From an uncultured Eubacteriales bacterium (lineage in GTDB: Bacteria > Bacillota > Clostridia > Christensenellales > Aristaeellaceae), in the NCBI GenBank assembly GCA_902800625.1, contig CADCFG010000020.1:37918-101917 (forward strand): a stretch of DNA of 64,000 bases. The letters are read 5' to 3'. Position numbers and translations under genes: made by a program. Below, in pieces: positions 9,514-17,474 of this stretch. Within the stretch, counting starts at the first letter, position 1. Each line of letters begins with the position of its first letter. The notes below the pieces were generated by a model that was given only the letters and a program-made list of their open reading frames with translations, did not search any database and had not been told where the DNA came from.

Positions 9514-9547
9514 GGGTATTCTCCTTTCCGATCGCGGGACGGAGCAT

Positions 9548-9819
9548 ACAAAAGCCCCTGTCCCAGTTGTGTTTGCTGGGACAGGGGTCTGATTTTCTCC
9601 CTGCGGTGCCACCCGGCTTGGCGCTTCACGCGCCCGCTCTGTACCGTACCATCATACGGCCCCTTTGATAACGGAGGGAACTCCGTCGCCCCTACTTGGT
9701 CTGACCCGTTCGGTTTGCCCTCGAAAGCCCATTCATCCCCGCCGCCCGTGCCGCGATTCCACCGCCCGCGACTCTCTTTGCCGTTCGGTTGTGGGGATTA
9801 CTCTTCTCTCTCAACGGTT
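9548..9819 (-). promoter_or_regulatory. T-box riboswitch leader of trpB
   Basis: On the minus strand the conserved T-box core GGGTGGCACCGCAGGG occupies 9599-9614. It is followed by a strong terminator whose CCCCTGTCCCAG/CTGGGACAGGGG stem spans 9555-9587 and ends in CTTTTGT. A TGG triplet in the upstream stem region (9729-9731) is a candidate specifier, matching tryptophan and the downstream gene. Uncharged tRNA-Trp should stabilise the antiterminator. The class is firm; the exact specifier position is inferred. Confidence 0.88.
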
Positions 9820-9825
9820 GGCAGC

Positions 9826-9854
9826 ATTATAGCATGGTAAAGCGTTGATGTCAA
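9826..9854 (-). promoter_or_regulatory. Sigma-A promoter of the trpB T-box transcript
   Basis: On the minus strand a perfect TTGACA (9849-9854) and TATAAT (9826-9831) are separated by exactly 17 bases, placing the start of transcription near 9819, just before the T-box leader. Confidence 0.85.
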
Positions 9855-9880
9855 TAGCTTTATCCTACTTTTCCTGTAAT

Positions 9881-12800
9881 TTACATTTCCTCCAGCTTGA
9901 TCTTCTCCATGGCCTCGTCGCCGCGCATGCCCTCGAAGCGCCGCACGCGCCGGGCGTCCATGCGCTCGTCGAACAGGCAGACGCCCTTCCAGTCGCAGTG
10001 CTGGCAGGGGTTCTGCTGGCGGAAGCGGGCCGGCGCGGCCTGTATCAGCCCCTGGCGGATGCCGTCCAGGTGCTCACCGGCCTTGCCCAGCGTGCGCTTC
10101 ACCAGCGCGCGGAAGCCGTTTGCGTCGGTGGCCAGCGTGCCCTTGAACAGGTCGCCCCCCTTGGTGACGCGCACGTTCAGCACTTCCGGGAAATTGGGCG
10201 ACTGGGCCTCAAGCAGGCTGAGGTCGTCCGGGGCCAGGCCGGTGAGCCGGAAGGCCGCCCGGCGCTCCTTCTCCACCTCGTTTTTGTCGGTGGACTGGGT
10301 GGTGCGGATGCCCTCGTCCAGGCTGAAGTAGTAGACGCCCGCGCTCTGTTCGCCCTGCCTCCTCATGGCCGCCGCCAGGTACACCGGCAGCTGCAAACTC
10401 AGCCCGTGGTACACCGCGTCCAGCGCCAGGGCCTTGCCCCCGAGCTTGTAGTCGATCACCCGCAGGTAGCCCCCCGCGGCCCACTCGTCGATGCGGTCGA
10501 TGCGGCCCTCCAGGGTGCACTCGCCGCTGGCGGCGTTCACGGTCAGCCGCGCCGGGCCCCGGTCCTCCACGCCGAAATCCGTCTCCAGGGCGGAGGGATT
10601 GAACCGGCTGCCCCGCATGTGCTCCGCCAGCACCGCCGCACAGGTGCGGGCCGTGGCCTTCAGGCGGCGCTTCTCCGCCAGGGCCACGGCGCTGTCCCCC
10701 AGGGGACCCGCGTCGGCCAGGGCGTCCAGCAGCCGGTCCGAAATGCCGTCCATTCGTGCCCCGGCCTGCTCCTCCGTGAGCTGGTTTAAATCCTCCATGC
10801 TGGCCAGCAGGAACTCCTGCACTGCGTTGTGGAAGAAGTTGCCCTCGTCCTTTGCGTTCAGCTGCCAGGGCTCGATGCGCAGCGGCTTCAGGCCGTACTG
10901 GGTGAAGTAGGCGAAGGGACACAGGGCATACTTCTCCAGCCGTGTGATGCTTTGGCGGCGCAATTCCCCATACAGCTCCCGGGCCGTGGCGGGGTTCAGC
11001 CGCTCGGCGCTTTCGCCGTGGCGCAGTGCCGTGCCCACCCGCGCCAGCGCCCTTTTCAGCCGCTCGCCCTGCCAGGCAGGCATGTCCCCGGCCTCCAGGA
11101 TCTGCCGGATGCCCGCCAGCGCGGCGCGGTCCACCGGCTGGGCCGGTTCGCCCTCGCCCATGCCGGACAGCGCCCGGGCCGCGTAGGCCGCCGCGGCCTC
11201 CGGGGCCGAGCGCAGCATCCGCTGGATGCCCGCGTCCTCCAGCACGCCGCCCCGCACGCCCATCGCCGGGAACACGCCCCGGATCAGGCCCATCAGCGCG
11301 CCGGGGCGCTGGGCCCCGCCGTCCAGGCCGCTGAGCGGGCAGGTGACGCACAGGTATTCCTCCGCCATCTCCACGGCGGATTTCAGGTAGAACCGGCGCA
11401 TCCGGGACAGCTCCCCGTCGCCCGGGCCCACGTAGGCATGGGCGATCCAGGCAAACGCCTGCTGCTGGGGAGCGTTCAGCAGCCCGTCTGCCTCGACGGC
11501 GCTGCGGTCCGTCTCGCCCAGGATCAGCAGCGCCTTGCAGCGCTGGGCGGTGATGCGGTCGGTGGTCTGGGCGTACACCGCGTCTCCGGACTGGGGCAGC
11601 GGCTTGATGACGGCGGCGTCCAGGGACTCCTCCAGCGTCTGGCGCAGCTCGGAAAGGGGCAGCGGCGCGTCGCCCATCAGCCCCGCCATCTGGTCCAGCG
11701 CGCCGATGATCCGGTTCCACACCTGGCTCTCCTCCCCGGCCTGCTGGCGCAGGTCGGCGGTGATCAGCGCGTCCAGCCGCGCCTGCAGGCGTCCGGCGGC
11801 GTCGATGTCCTCGAGGAACTGGAACAGCGCTTTCAGCTGGCCCACCAGGCCCTCGGCCCGCTGGATGCGCCGCTTCAGGGCGTTCACGGGCTCGGCGAAC
11901 TTTGCCCGCAGGGGCTCCAGCTCCTGGATCTCCACCTCGGTGCCCCGGCGCAGGGGCCGCAGCAGCGCCCAGGGCTTCAGGCCATATTTCGCCGCGTGGT
12001 TGGAAAGCCGGTCGGCCTCGTCCGCCTCCAGCGGTATGCAGCCCGTGCGCAGCAGAGCCAGCGCGTCCTCCATGCGGGGATTGCCCTCGCACAGCTTCAG
12101 CGCCGCGGTGAGGCATTCCGCCAGCGGATGGCGGGAGGCCGGGCGGCTGGCGGACAGGAACAGCGGCACTTCGTAGGCCCGGAAGGCCTCCTGCAGCGGC
12201 TGGCGATAGCCGTCCAGGTCCCGGCACAGTATCTGTATGTCGCCCCAGCGCCAATCATGCAGCATCACCAGCCTCCGGCACAGCGCCGCGGCGAAGCGGC
12301 ACTCCTCCAGGGGTCCGCGCAGCGTGGCCAGTTGGATGGAACTCGGCGCCTTTTCCGACGCGTCCGGCTCGGTGGGGAAGGCGAACAGCTCCCGCGACAG
12401 CAGGGTGAGCTTTTCGTCCTGTTCGGGCTCGGGCAGGATCAACACATTTTCACCGGGCTCGCCGGAGGTCTCCACCCGCACCCGCTCGGGCCGATAGACC
12501 CCGGCCTTCTTCGCCGCCAGCCACAGCCGCTCGAAGCAGCCCTTCAGCGGCAGCCAGGCGTCGAAATCCCGGGCCTGCTCGTCGCCCGCCAGGGGCAGGA
12601 ACACGTTCGTCTCCGGGCACACCGCCGCCACAGCGCCGATCAGGTCGTGCAGCGTGGGCGGCGTCAGGTCAAAGCCATAGAAGTAGACGCAGGCCCGGCG
12701 CAGGAAGTCCGCCCCCTTGGCCCGGGCCACGGCGTCGATGAACTCCGATTCGCCGTCTTGGAAACGGCCCTCGATCAGGCCTTCGTAGGCCTCCAGGATC

Positions 12801-13267
12801 ACGCCCAGGTCGTCCAGCTTCATGCGCAGCATGCCATCGGCGGCCTCGGCGCAGGCGAACAGCGCCCCGGGGGTCAGCCCCGCCTGGCGGACCAGCTCCA
12901 GCTGGCGGGCGCAGCGGTCCGCGAAGCCCCGGCGGTTCACCGCCCCGCGATACAGCTTCAGCCGCTCGTCCACCTGCCGCGCCGCGGCGCGCACCAGCAT
13001 CACCCGGCCGCGCTCGTCCACCCGCACGCCATCCGGCTGGCCGGCGGCCTCGAAGATGCGCCCGCACAGCCGCTCCGGGCTGAGCACCTGCAGGCTGAAC
13101 GAGCCGGGCAGATGGAGCGCGCGCAGCAGCGTCCGCTCGGTCTGCAGCGTCAGCTGCTTGGGCACCACCACGATTTGGGCCTCCGCCTGGCTGTCGGCCA
13201 TGCCGCGGCGCAGGATCTCGATCAGGGCGGGCTCCATCAGGCGGCTGCGCCCGGTATAAATGCGCAT
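9881..13267 (-). CDS. addB: AddB/RexB-like helicase-nuclease subunit B
   Basis: Non-motor subunit of the AddAB-type double-strand-break resection complex. The 1128 residues match family length. A PD-(D/E)XK nuclease domain near residue 938 has the core VIDYK motif. The iron-sulfur cluster ligands are a cysteine in ALCPFAYF near 781 and three in CQHCDWKGVC near 1091. The N-terminus, where Bacillus AddB has a Walker A loop, reads YTGRSRLMEP and lacks the GK[ST], as in RexB-type members. The start at 13267 follows GGAGG. The usual addA partner is not next to it: the next minus-strand gene is trpB. Confidence 0.87.
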   Translation of the reverse strand: MRIYTGRSRLMEPALIEILRRGMADSQAEAQIVVVPKQLTLQTERTLLRALHLPGSFSLQVLSPERLCGRIFEAAGQPDGVRVDERGRVMLVRAAARQVDERLKLYRGAVNRRGFADRCARQLELVRQAGLTPGALFACAEAADGMLRMKLDDLGVILEAYEGLIEGRFQDGESEFIDAVARAKGADFLRRACVYFYGFDLTPPTLHDLIGAVAAVCPETNVFLPLAGDEQARDFDAWLPLKGCFERLWLAAKKAGVYRPERVRVETSGEPGENVLILPEPEQDEKLTLLSRELFAFPTEPDASEKAPSSIQLATLRGPLEECRFAAALCRRLVMLHDWRWGDIQILCRDLDGYRQPLQEAFRAYEVPLFLSASRPASRHPLAECLTAALKLCEGNPRMEDALALLRTGCIPLEADEADRLSNHAAKYGLKPWALLRPLRRGTEVEIQELEPLRAKFAEPVNALKRRIQRAEGLVGQLKALFQFLEDIDAAGRLQARLDALITADLRQQAGEESQVWNRIIGALDQMAGLMGDAPLPLSELRQTLEESLDAAVIKPLPQSGDAVYAQTTDRITAQRCKALLILGETDRSAVEADGLLNAPQQQAFAWIAHAYVGPGDGELSRMRRFYLKSAVEMAEEYLCVTCPLSGLDGGAQRPGALMGLIRGVFPAMGVRGGVLEDAGIQRMLRSAPEAAAAYAARALSGMGEGEPAQPVDRAALAGIRQILEAGDMPAWQGERLKRALARVGTALRHGESAERLNPATARELYGELRRQSITRLEKYALCPFAYFTQYGLKPLRIEPWQLNAKDEGNFFHNAVQEFLLASMEDLNQLTEEQAGARMDGISDRLLDALADAGPLGDSAVALAEKRRLKATARTCAAVLAEHMRGSRFNPSALETDFGVEDRGPARLTVNAASGECTLEGRIDRIDEWAAGGYLRVIDYKLGGKALALDAVYHGLSLQLPVYLAAAMRRQGEQSAGVYYFSLDEGIRTTQSTDKNEVEKERRAAFRLTGLAPDDLSLLEAQSPNFPEVLNVRVTKGGDLFKGTLATDANGFRALVKRTLGKAGEHLDGIRQGLIQAAPARFRQQNPCQHCDWKGVCLFDERMDARRVRRFEGMRGDEAMEKIKLEEM

Positions 13268-13375
13268 GGGCAGTCCTCCAAATTGTGCTTATATATCTCC
13301 ATTATATCACAGGGGCCAAGCCCCCGTCCGATGAATTGTGACATAAATGTAATATTTTTTGTACTGAATATGTAT

Positions 13376-13381
13376 TATAAT
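13376..13381 (+). promoter_or_regulatory. -10 box upstream of the SH3b secreted protein
   Basis: A consensus TATAAT stands about 150 bases before the gene. The -35 region is only weakly conserved, so the promoter is tentative; a long untranslated leader would result. Confidence 0.4.
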
Positions 13382-13528
13382 AGAGGAAACAAATGCCATG
13401 TTTCGGGCGTCCAATGCATAGAGGTATCCGCGGGGTCTGTTTTCGCTTCGAGCGGGGGCGGGCTTGCGGGCCATCCGCGCGGACGCCCGGAACGTTCGGT
13501 GAAATATCTTTCAAAGGGGGAAATTGTT

Positions 13529-14413
13529 ATGAAGAGAATGATTGCCATCCTGCTGGCCGTGATGCTGCTGGTCGCGGCCCTGCCCTGCACGGCCTTTGCC
13601 GCCAGCACCAAGAAGGTTTATATCTCGTCCACCGGCAAGGGCACCATGAACCTGCGCAAGGGCCCCGGCTATGACTACAAGGTCGTGGGCTATGTGCATC
13701 ACAACAACAAGGTCACCACCTATGAGACCGACGGCGACTGGATCAAGGTCAAGTACGGCAAGAAGACCGGCTGGATCAAGAAGATGTATGTCGACGGCAC
13801 CACCAAGGCCCTGGGCACCGGCTACAAGGCCGTCGATACCGCCACCAGCGTCTACGCGAAGGCCAGCACCAGCTCCTCCGTGGTGGGCAACATCACCACC
13901 TCCGACACCGTGAAGGTCTACTACACCGAGTATGACATGGCCAGCGTGCACGTGACCGATTCCAACCTGTCCGGCTGGATCCCGATCAGCGCCATTGGCG
14001 GCACCGTGAAGCTGAAGCCCGACACCCCGCCGGCCAGCTCCAGCACCGTGTATCGCACCACCGCCTCCGTGCTGAACATGCGCGCCGGCGCCGGCACCGA
14101 TTACAAGATCACCGGCAAGCTAAAGAAGGGCACCGGCTGCTATATCCTGGAGAGCAAGGGCAACTGGCGCAGGGTCAAGACCTTCAAGGGCAAGATCGGC
14201 TGGGTTTCCGCCAATTACCTGCGCAAGGAAGCCACCGCGAAGGTGACGGCCCGCTCGCTGAACGTGCGCAAGGGCCCCGGCACCAACACCGCGATCCTGG
14301 GCGGCTTCAAGAAGGGCACCAAGGTCACCGTGCTGTACACCTCCGGCAACTGGGCCTATGTCACCGCCAAGGGCCTGACCGGCTATGTGTCGCTGAAATA
14401 CCTGAAGTTCTAA
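13529..14413 (+). CDS. Secreted protein with tandem SH3b domains
   Basis: Product of 294 residues with a clear signal peptide (KRMIAILLAVMLL core, AFA cleavage near residue 24). At least three bacterial SH3 repeats follow, with the typical LNxRxGPG motif at MNLRKGPGYDY, LNMRAGAGTDY and LNVRKGPGTNT, and a more divergent repeat between the first two. SH3b domains commonly bind peptidoglycan; no catalytic domain is present, so it is probably a wall-binding or targeting protein. GGGGG precedes the ATG and a strong terminator follows. Confidence 0.85.
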   Translation: MKRMIAILLAVMLLVAALPCTAFAASTKKVYISSTGKGTMNLRKGPGYDYKVVGYVHHNNKVTTYETDGDWIKVKYGKKTGWIKKMYVDGTTKALGTGYKAVDTATSVYAKASTSSSVVGNITTSDTVKVYYTEYDMASVHVTDSNLSGWIPISAIGGTVKLKPDTPPASSSTVYRTTASVLNMRAGAGTDYKITGKLKKGTGCYILESKGNWRRVKTFKGKIGWVSANYLRKEATAKVTARSLNVRKGPGTNTAILGGFKKGTKVTVLYTSGNWAYVTAKGLTGYVSLKYLKF

Positions 14414-14425
14414 AAACAAATCCCC

Positions 14426-14453
14426 GCGGGCGCGCTTGCGCCCGCATTTTTTG
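14426..14453 (+). terminator. Intrinsic terminator after SH3b gene
   Basis: GCGGGCGC and GCGCCCGC form a perfect stem with a four-base loop, followed by ATTTTTT. Confidence 0.85.
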
Positions 14454-14482
14454 TTGGCGCGGTCCCATAAATATGCTATAAT
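14454..14482 (+). promoter_or_regulatory. Promoter of the SDR epimerase gene
   Basis: TTGGCG (14454-14459) and TATAAT (14477-14482) are spaced by 17 bases and lie about 30 bases before the start codon. Confidence 0.7.
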
Positions 14483-14510
14483 GGGAAAAAACACAAGGGG
14501 GAGCATATCC

Positions 14511-15533
14511 ATGAAAGCATTGTTCATCGGCGGCACCGGCACCATCAGCACCGCCATCACCCGCAGGCTGGTGGAGGAACTGGGCTGGGAGCTGTGGCTC
14601 ATCAACCGTGGCAACCGTCCGGACGCCGTGCCCAAGGGCGTCCACAGCATCGTGTGCGATGTCAACGACGAGGCGGCCGTGCTGGAGAAGCTGGGCGACA
14701 TGACCTTCGACTGCGTGGGCGAGTTCATCGGTTTCACGCTGGACCAGGTGAAGCGGGACTGGCGCCTGTTCAAGGGGCGTACCCGCCAGTACCTGTACAT
14801 CTCCTCCGCCTCGGCCTACCACAAGCCCGCGGCCAGCTATGTGATCACCGAGGGCACCACCCTGGCCAACCCCTACTGGCAGTACAGCCGGGACAAGATC
14901 GCCTGCGAGGAATTCCTGATGGAAAAGTACCGCGAGGAGGGCTTCCCGGTGACCATCGTGCGCCCCAGCCACACCTATGACGAGCGCAGCGTGCCCCTGG
15001 GCGTGCACGGCAAAAAGGGCTCCTGGCAGGTCGTCAAGCGGATGATGGAGGGCAAGCCGGTCATCATCCAGGGCGACGGTACCAGCCTTTGGACCATGAC
15101 TTTCAACAAGGACTTCGCCATCGGCTACACCGGCCTGATGGGCAACCGCCACGCCATCGGCGAGGCCTTCCAGATCACCAGCGACGAGACCCTGACCTGG
15201 AACCAGATCTATGCCACCATCGCCGACGCCTTGGGCATTCAGCTGCACGCTTATCACGTGTCCAGCGAATTCCTGGCCGCCGTGGGCGACCCCAGGGGCT
15301 ACGACTACACCGGCAGCCTGATCGGCGACAAGGCCGTCAGCGTGGTGTTCGACAACGCCAAGCTGAAGCGCGCCGTGCCCGATATGCGCACCACCGTGCG
15401 CTTCGACCAGGGCGTGCGCATCGCCATCAACCACGTGCTCGCCCATCCCGAGCTGCAGGTGGAGGACCCCGAGTTCGACGCGTGGTGCGACCGGGTGATT
15501 GCCGCGCTGGAAGAGGCAAAGGCAAAGATCTGA
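14511..15533 (+). CDS. NAD-dependent epimerase/dehydratase family protein (extended SDR)
   Basis: Product of 340 residues. The N-terminal nucleotide-binding motif FIGGTGTIS (residues 4-12) is the extended-SDR GxxGxx[IL] signature. A serine-rich segment YISSASAYHKP near 100 and the YSRDK segment near 127 supply the likely Ser/Tyr/Lys catalytic set. The sequence resembles sugar-nucleotide or mRNA-binding-type atypical SDRs; the substrate is unknown. AAGGGGG precedes the ATG. It has its own promoter and is followed by a hairpin (15541-15571), so it appears monocistronic. Confidence 0.83.
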   Translation: MKALFIGGTGTISTAITRRLVEELGWELWLINRGNRPDAVPKGVHSIVCDVNDEAAVLEKLGDMTFDCVGEFIGFTLDQVKRDWRLFKGRTRQYLYISSASAYHKPAASYVITEGTTLANPYWQYSRDKIACEEFLMEKYREEGFPVTIVRPSHTYDERSVPLGVHGKKGSWQVVKRMMEGKPVIIQGDGTSLWTMTFNKDFAIGYTGLMGNRHAIGEAFQITSDETLTWNQIYATIADALGIQLHAYHVSSEFLAAVGDPRGYDYTGSLIGDKAVSVVFDNAKLKRAVPDMRTTVRFDQGVRIAINHVLAHPELQVEDPEFDAWCDRVIAALEEAKAKI

Positions 15534-15540
15534 TCAAATC

Positions 15541-15571
15541 GAGGGGCGGGACCCCCTGGTTCTCGCCCCTC
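15541..15571 (+). terminator. Hairpin after SDR gene
   Basis: GAGGGGCG and CGCCCCTC form an 8-bp stem that encloses a smaller GGGACC-type fold. The T run is weak, so termination may be partial, and rsmG begins 20 bases later. Confidence 0.55.
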
Positions 15572-15591
15572 ATCGTATAAGAAGGAAACAA

Positions 15592-16308
15592 ATGCTCATG
15601 CTTCAAGCCATCCTGAAAGAGCGCTTCGCCGCCGCGGGCATCCCCCTGACGGACGGCCAGACGGCGCAGTTCGAGCGCTATCACGCCATGCTCACCGAGG
15701 CCAACGCCAGGATGAACCTGACCCGGGTGCCGGACGACGCGCTGGAGGCCATTGACCGCAACTACCTGGACTGCGCCTGCGTGCTGGCCGGGGTCTTCCC
15801 CGAGGCGCAGACCGCCGTGGACGTGGGCAGCGGCGCGGGCTTCCCGGGCATCCCGCTGGCGGTTCTGCGGCCCGACATCCGCTTCACGCTGGTCGACGCC
15901 TTGGGCAAGAGGGTGGATTTTTTGAATTCGGTGATCGAGGCGCTGGGGCTGAATGCCGAGGCGCTGCACCTGCGGGCCGAGGACGCCGCCCGGCGCCCTG
16001 AATTGCGGGAGGCCTTCGACCTGGCCACCGCCCGGGCCGTGGCGCCGATGAACGTGCTGAGCGAGTACCTGCTGCCCTTTGTGAAGCTGGGCGGCTTCGC
16101 GCTGGCGCTGAAGGGGCCCGGGCTGGACGAGGAGCTTTCCAAGGCGGAAAACGCCATTGCCCTGCTGGGCGGGCGGCTCGATCGCACCCAGCCGCTGGCC
16201 ATCCCCGGCCGGGACTGGGACCACCGCGCCGCCTGGATCGAAAAGGTCGCGCCCACGCCGGCGAAGTATCCCCGGCGGGCCGGCCTGGCGGAGAAGCGGC
16301 CGCTGTGA
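15592..16308 (+). CDS. rsmG: 16S rRNA (guanine527-N7)-methyltransferase
   Basis: Methylates G527 of 16S rRNA in the 530 loop using S-adenosylmethionine. The 238-residue length is normal. The SAM-binding motif VDVGSGAGFPGIP lies near residues 74-86, preceded by the MNLT[RK]V segment near 41 and followed by the ARAVAPM segment near 145. Starts at 15592 and 15598 are both possible; the first fits the GAAGGAA ribosome-binding site better. It is not next to mnmG or parAB, its common neighbours. Confidence 0.95.
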   Translation: MLMLQAILKERFAAAGIPLTDGQTAQFERYHAMLTEANARMNLTRVPDDALEAIDRNYLDCACVLAGVFPEAQTAVDVGSGAGFPGIPLAVLRPDIRFTLVDALGKRVDFLNSVIEALGLNAEALHLRAEDAARRPELREAFDLATARAVAPMNVLSEYLLPFVKLGGFALALKGPGLDEELSKAENAIALLGGRLDRTQPLAIPGRDWDHRAAWIEKVAPTPAKYPRRAGLAEKRPL

Positions 16309-16427
16309 TCGAACGGAATCAAAAGCGGCAGCCGCCTGCCCCCGCAAATCTTCTCCAGTCTGGCATAATCCCGCCCCCTCCTGAATATCCTAATCCCTGT
16401 AATCAATCCAATTCAGGAGGACAACCC

Positions 16428-16664
16428 ATGAAAAAGACAATCGCGCTGATGCTCGCACTGCTCGTCCTGACGCTGGCCCTGGCGGCCTGCGAGGGCAAGA
16501 CCACCACCACCGTCACCGCCACGGAGGCGCCCGCCCCCGAGGCCACCGCCGAACCGGAGCCCACCACCGTGCCCGAGGGCGTGGAGAACGCAGCGAACAA
16601 CGTGGGCGAAGCGGTGGACGACGCCGTGGACACCCCCGCCGAGAACGCGGCCGGCGCGAACTGA
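16428..16664 (+). CDS. Small lipoprotein
   Basis: Product of 78 residues. The signal peptide ends in a lipobox ALAAC near residue 21, so the mature protein is lipid-anchored outside the membrane. The rest is low-complexity, rich in Thr, Ala, Glu and Pro, with no recognisable domain. A strong CAGGAGG site sets the start. Confidence 0.75.
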   Translation: MKKTIALMLALLVLTLALAACEGKTTTTVTATEAPAPEATAEPEPTTVPEGVENAANNVGEAVDDAVDTPAENAAGAN

Positions 16665-16671
16665 TGAGCGC

Positions 16672-16770
16672 CCGGGGCATCGCCCCGGGCCCCAATCGCT
16701 GCCGCCGGGGCATCGCCCCGGGCCCCAATCGCTGCCGCCGGGGCATCGCCCCGGACCCCATTCGCTGCCG
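16672..16770. repeat. Three tandem 33-bp hairpin repeats
   Basis: Copies begin at 16672, 16705 and 16738. Each contains a self-complementary CCGGGGCATCGCCCCGG followed by a CCCAATCGCTGCCG-type spacer, so three identical stem-loops can form just after the lipoprotein gene. Confidence 0.8.
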
Positions 16771-16783
16771 CCTGCACAAATAC

Positions 16784-16825
16784 GATTCCCCGCGCCACTG
16801 ATTCAAGCGCGGGGAATCTTCGTCT
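16784..16825. terminator. Perfect 12-bp-stem terminator
   Basis: GATTCCCCGCGC (16784-16795) pairs with GCGCGGGGAATC (16807-16818), followed by TTCGTCTTTT. It probably ends the lipoprotein transcript after the tandem hairpins. Confidence 0.7.
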
Positions 16826-16837
16826 TTTCGCAGGCGC

Positions 16838-17395
16838 TGTCAAAGCCTCCCTCCCCGAGGAAGGTGGCCCGCAGGGCCGGAGGGAGTTGCCCTCCAACGC
16901 CTCCCCACCGCAGTGAGGAGGCAGGGGAAAACGACCTCTTCCGTCTGGCCTTCAGCCAGCCACCTGCCGCGGGTCTACCGACCCAATGTCCACTGGACAT
17001 TTTCCGGGCGCTCGATGCCCCCAAGGGGGAAGGCTTTTGGCGGGCGGCGCAACGCCGTCCCCACAGAAAATGCACAGGAAGCCGGATTGCCACGTCGTCG
17101 CTGCGCTCCTCCTCGTAATGACGTTGTAGTGGACGGTTGATTTCCCTTCTATTACAGCAGAGGCGCAATCTGACGGTTCGACAATGCGTCATTGCGCGAA
17201 GGGCCATCGCATGGTCCGACATGGCAATCCGGTTCCCACGTTCAGGACTGCCACTACTCTCGCTGCTCCTCCATGCAGCGGCGGCCTGCCGAGTCGTGAA
17301 TTGAAGCGAGCGGCTCGGCGCGTGGTGCCGAACGCGAAGCTTCACTGAACAGCGAGCGCAGGCCGCCAAAAAAGATCGTCCCCGGTTCCCCTATG
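16838..17395. repeat. Composite intergenic repeat, third copy (inverted)
   Basis: No gene is supported in this 560-bp region. Segment 16925-17050 is the inverted copy of 2315-2462, and 17250-17380 is the inverted copy of the module at 7828-7960, including the GGCGGCCTGC/GCAGGCCGCC pair. Between them lies unique sequence with no clear signal. Confidence 0.72.
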
Positions 17396-17437
17396 CCAAA
17401 AGATCGTCCCCGGTTCCCATGCGAACCAAGACAACAA

Positions 17438-17460
17438 GGCCCCGGCGACTTGCCGGGGCC
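17438..17460 (-). terminator. Terminator of the SH3b/unknown-domain gene
   Basis: On the minus strand GGCCCCGGC and GCCGGGGCC form a 9-bp stem with a five-base loop, followed by TTGTTGTCTT, 14 bases past the stop codon. Confidence 0.75.
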
Positions 17461-17474
17461 TCGTTCTATCCCAC

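Noticed and set aside
9831..9845. TAGCATGGTAAAGCG shared between the trpB promoter and the tnpV region (39675-39687)
   Set aside because: A 15-bp match is expected by chance in 64 kb, and its position relative to the promoters differs.
16672..16770. Tandem 33-bp repeats as a CRISPR array
   Set aside because: Units are adjacent without unique spacers, and there are no cas genes.
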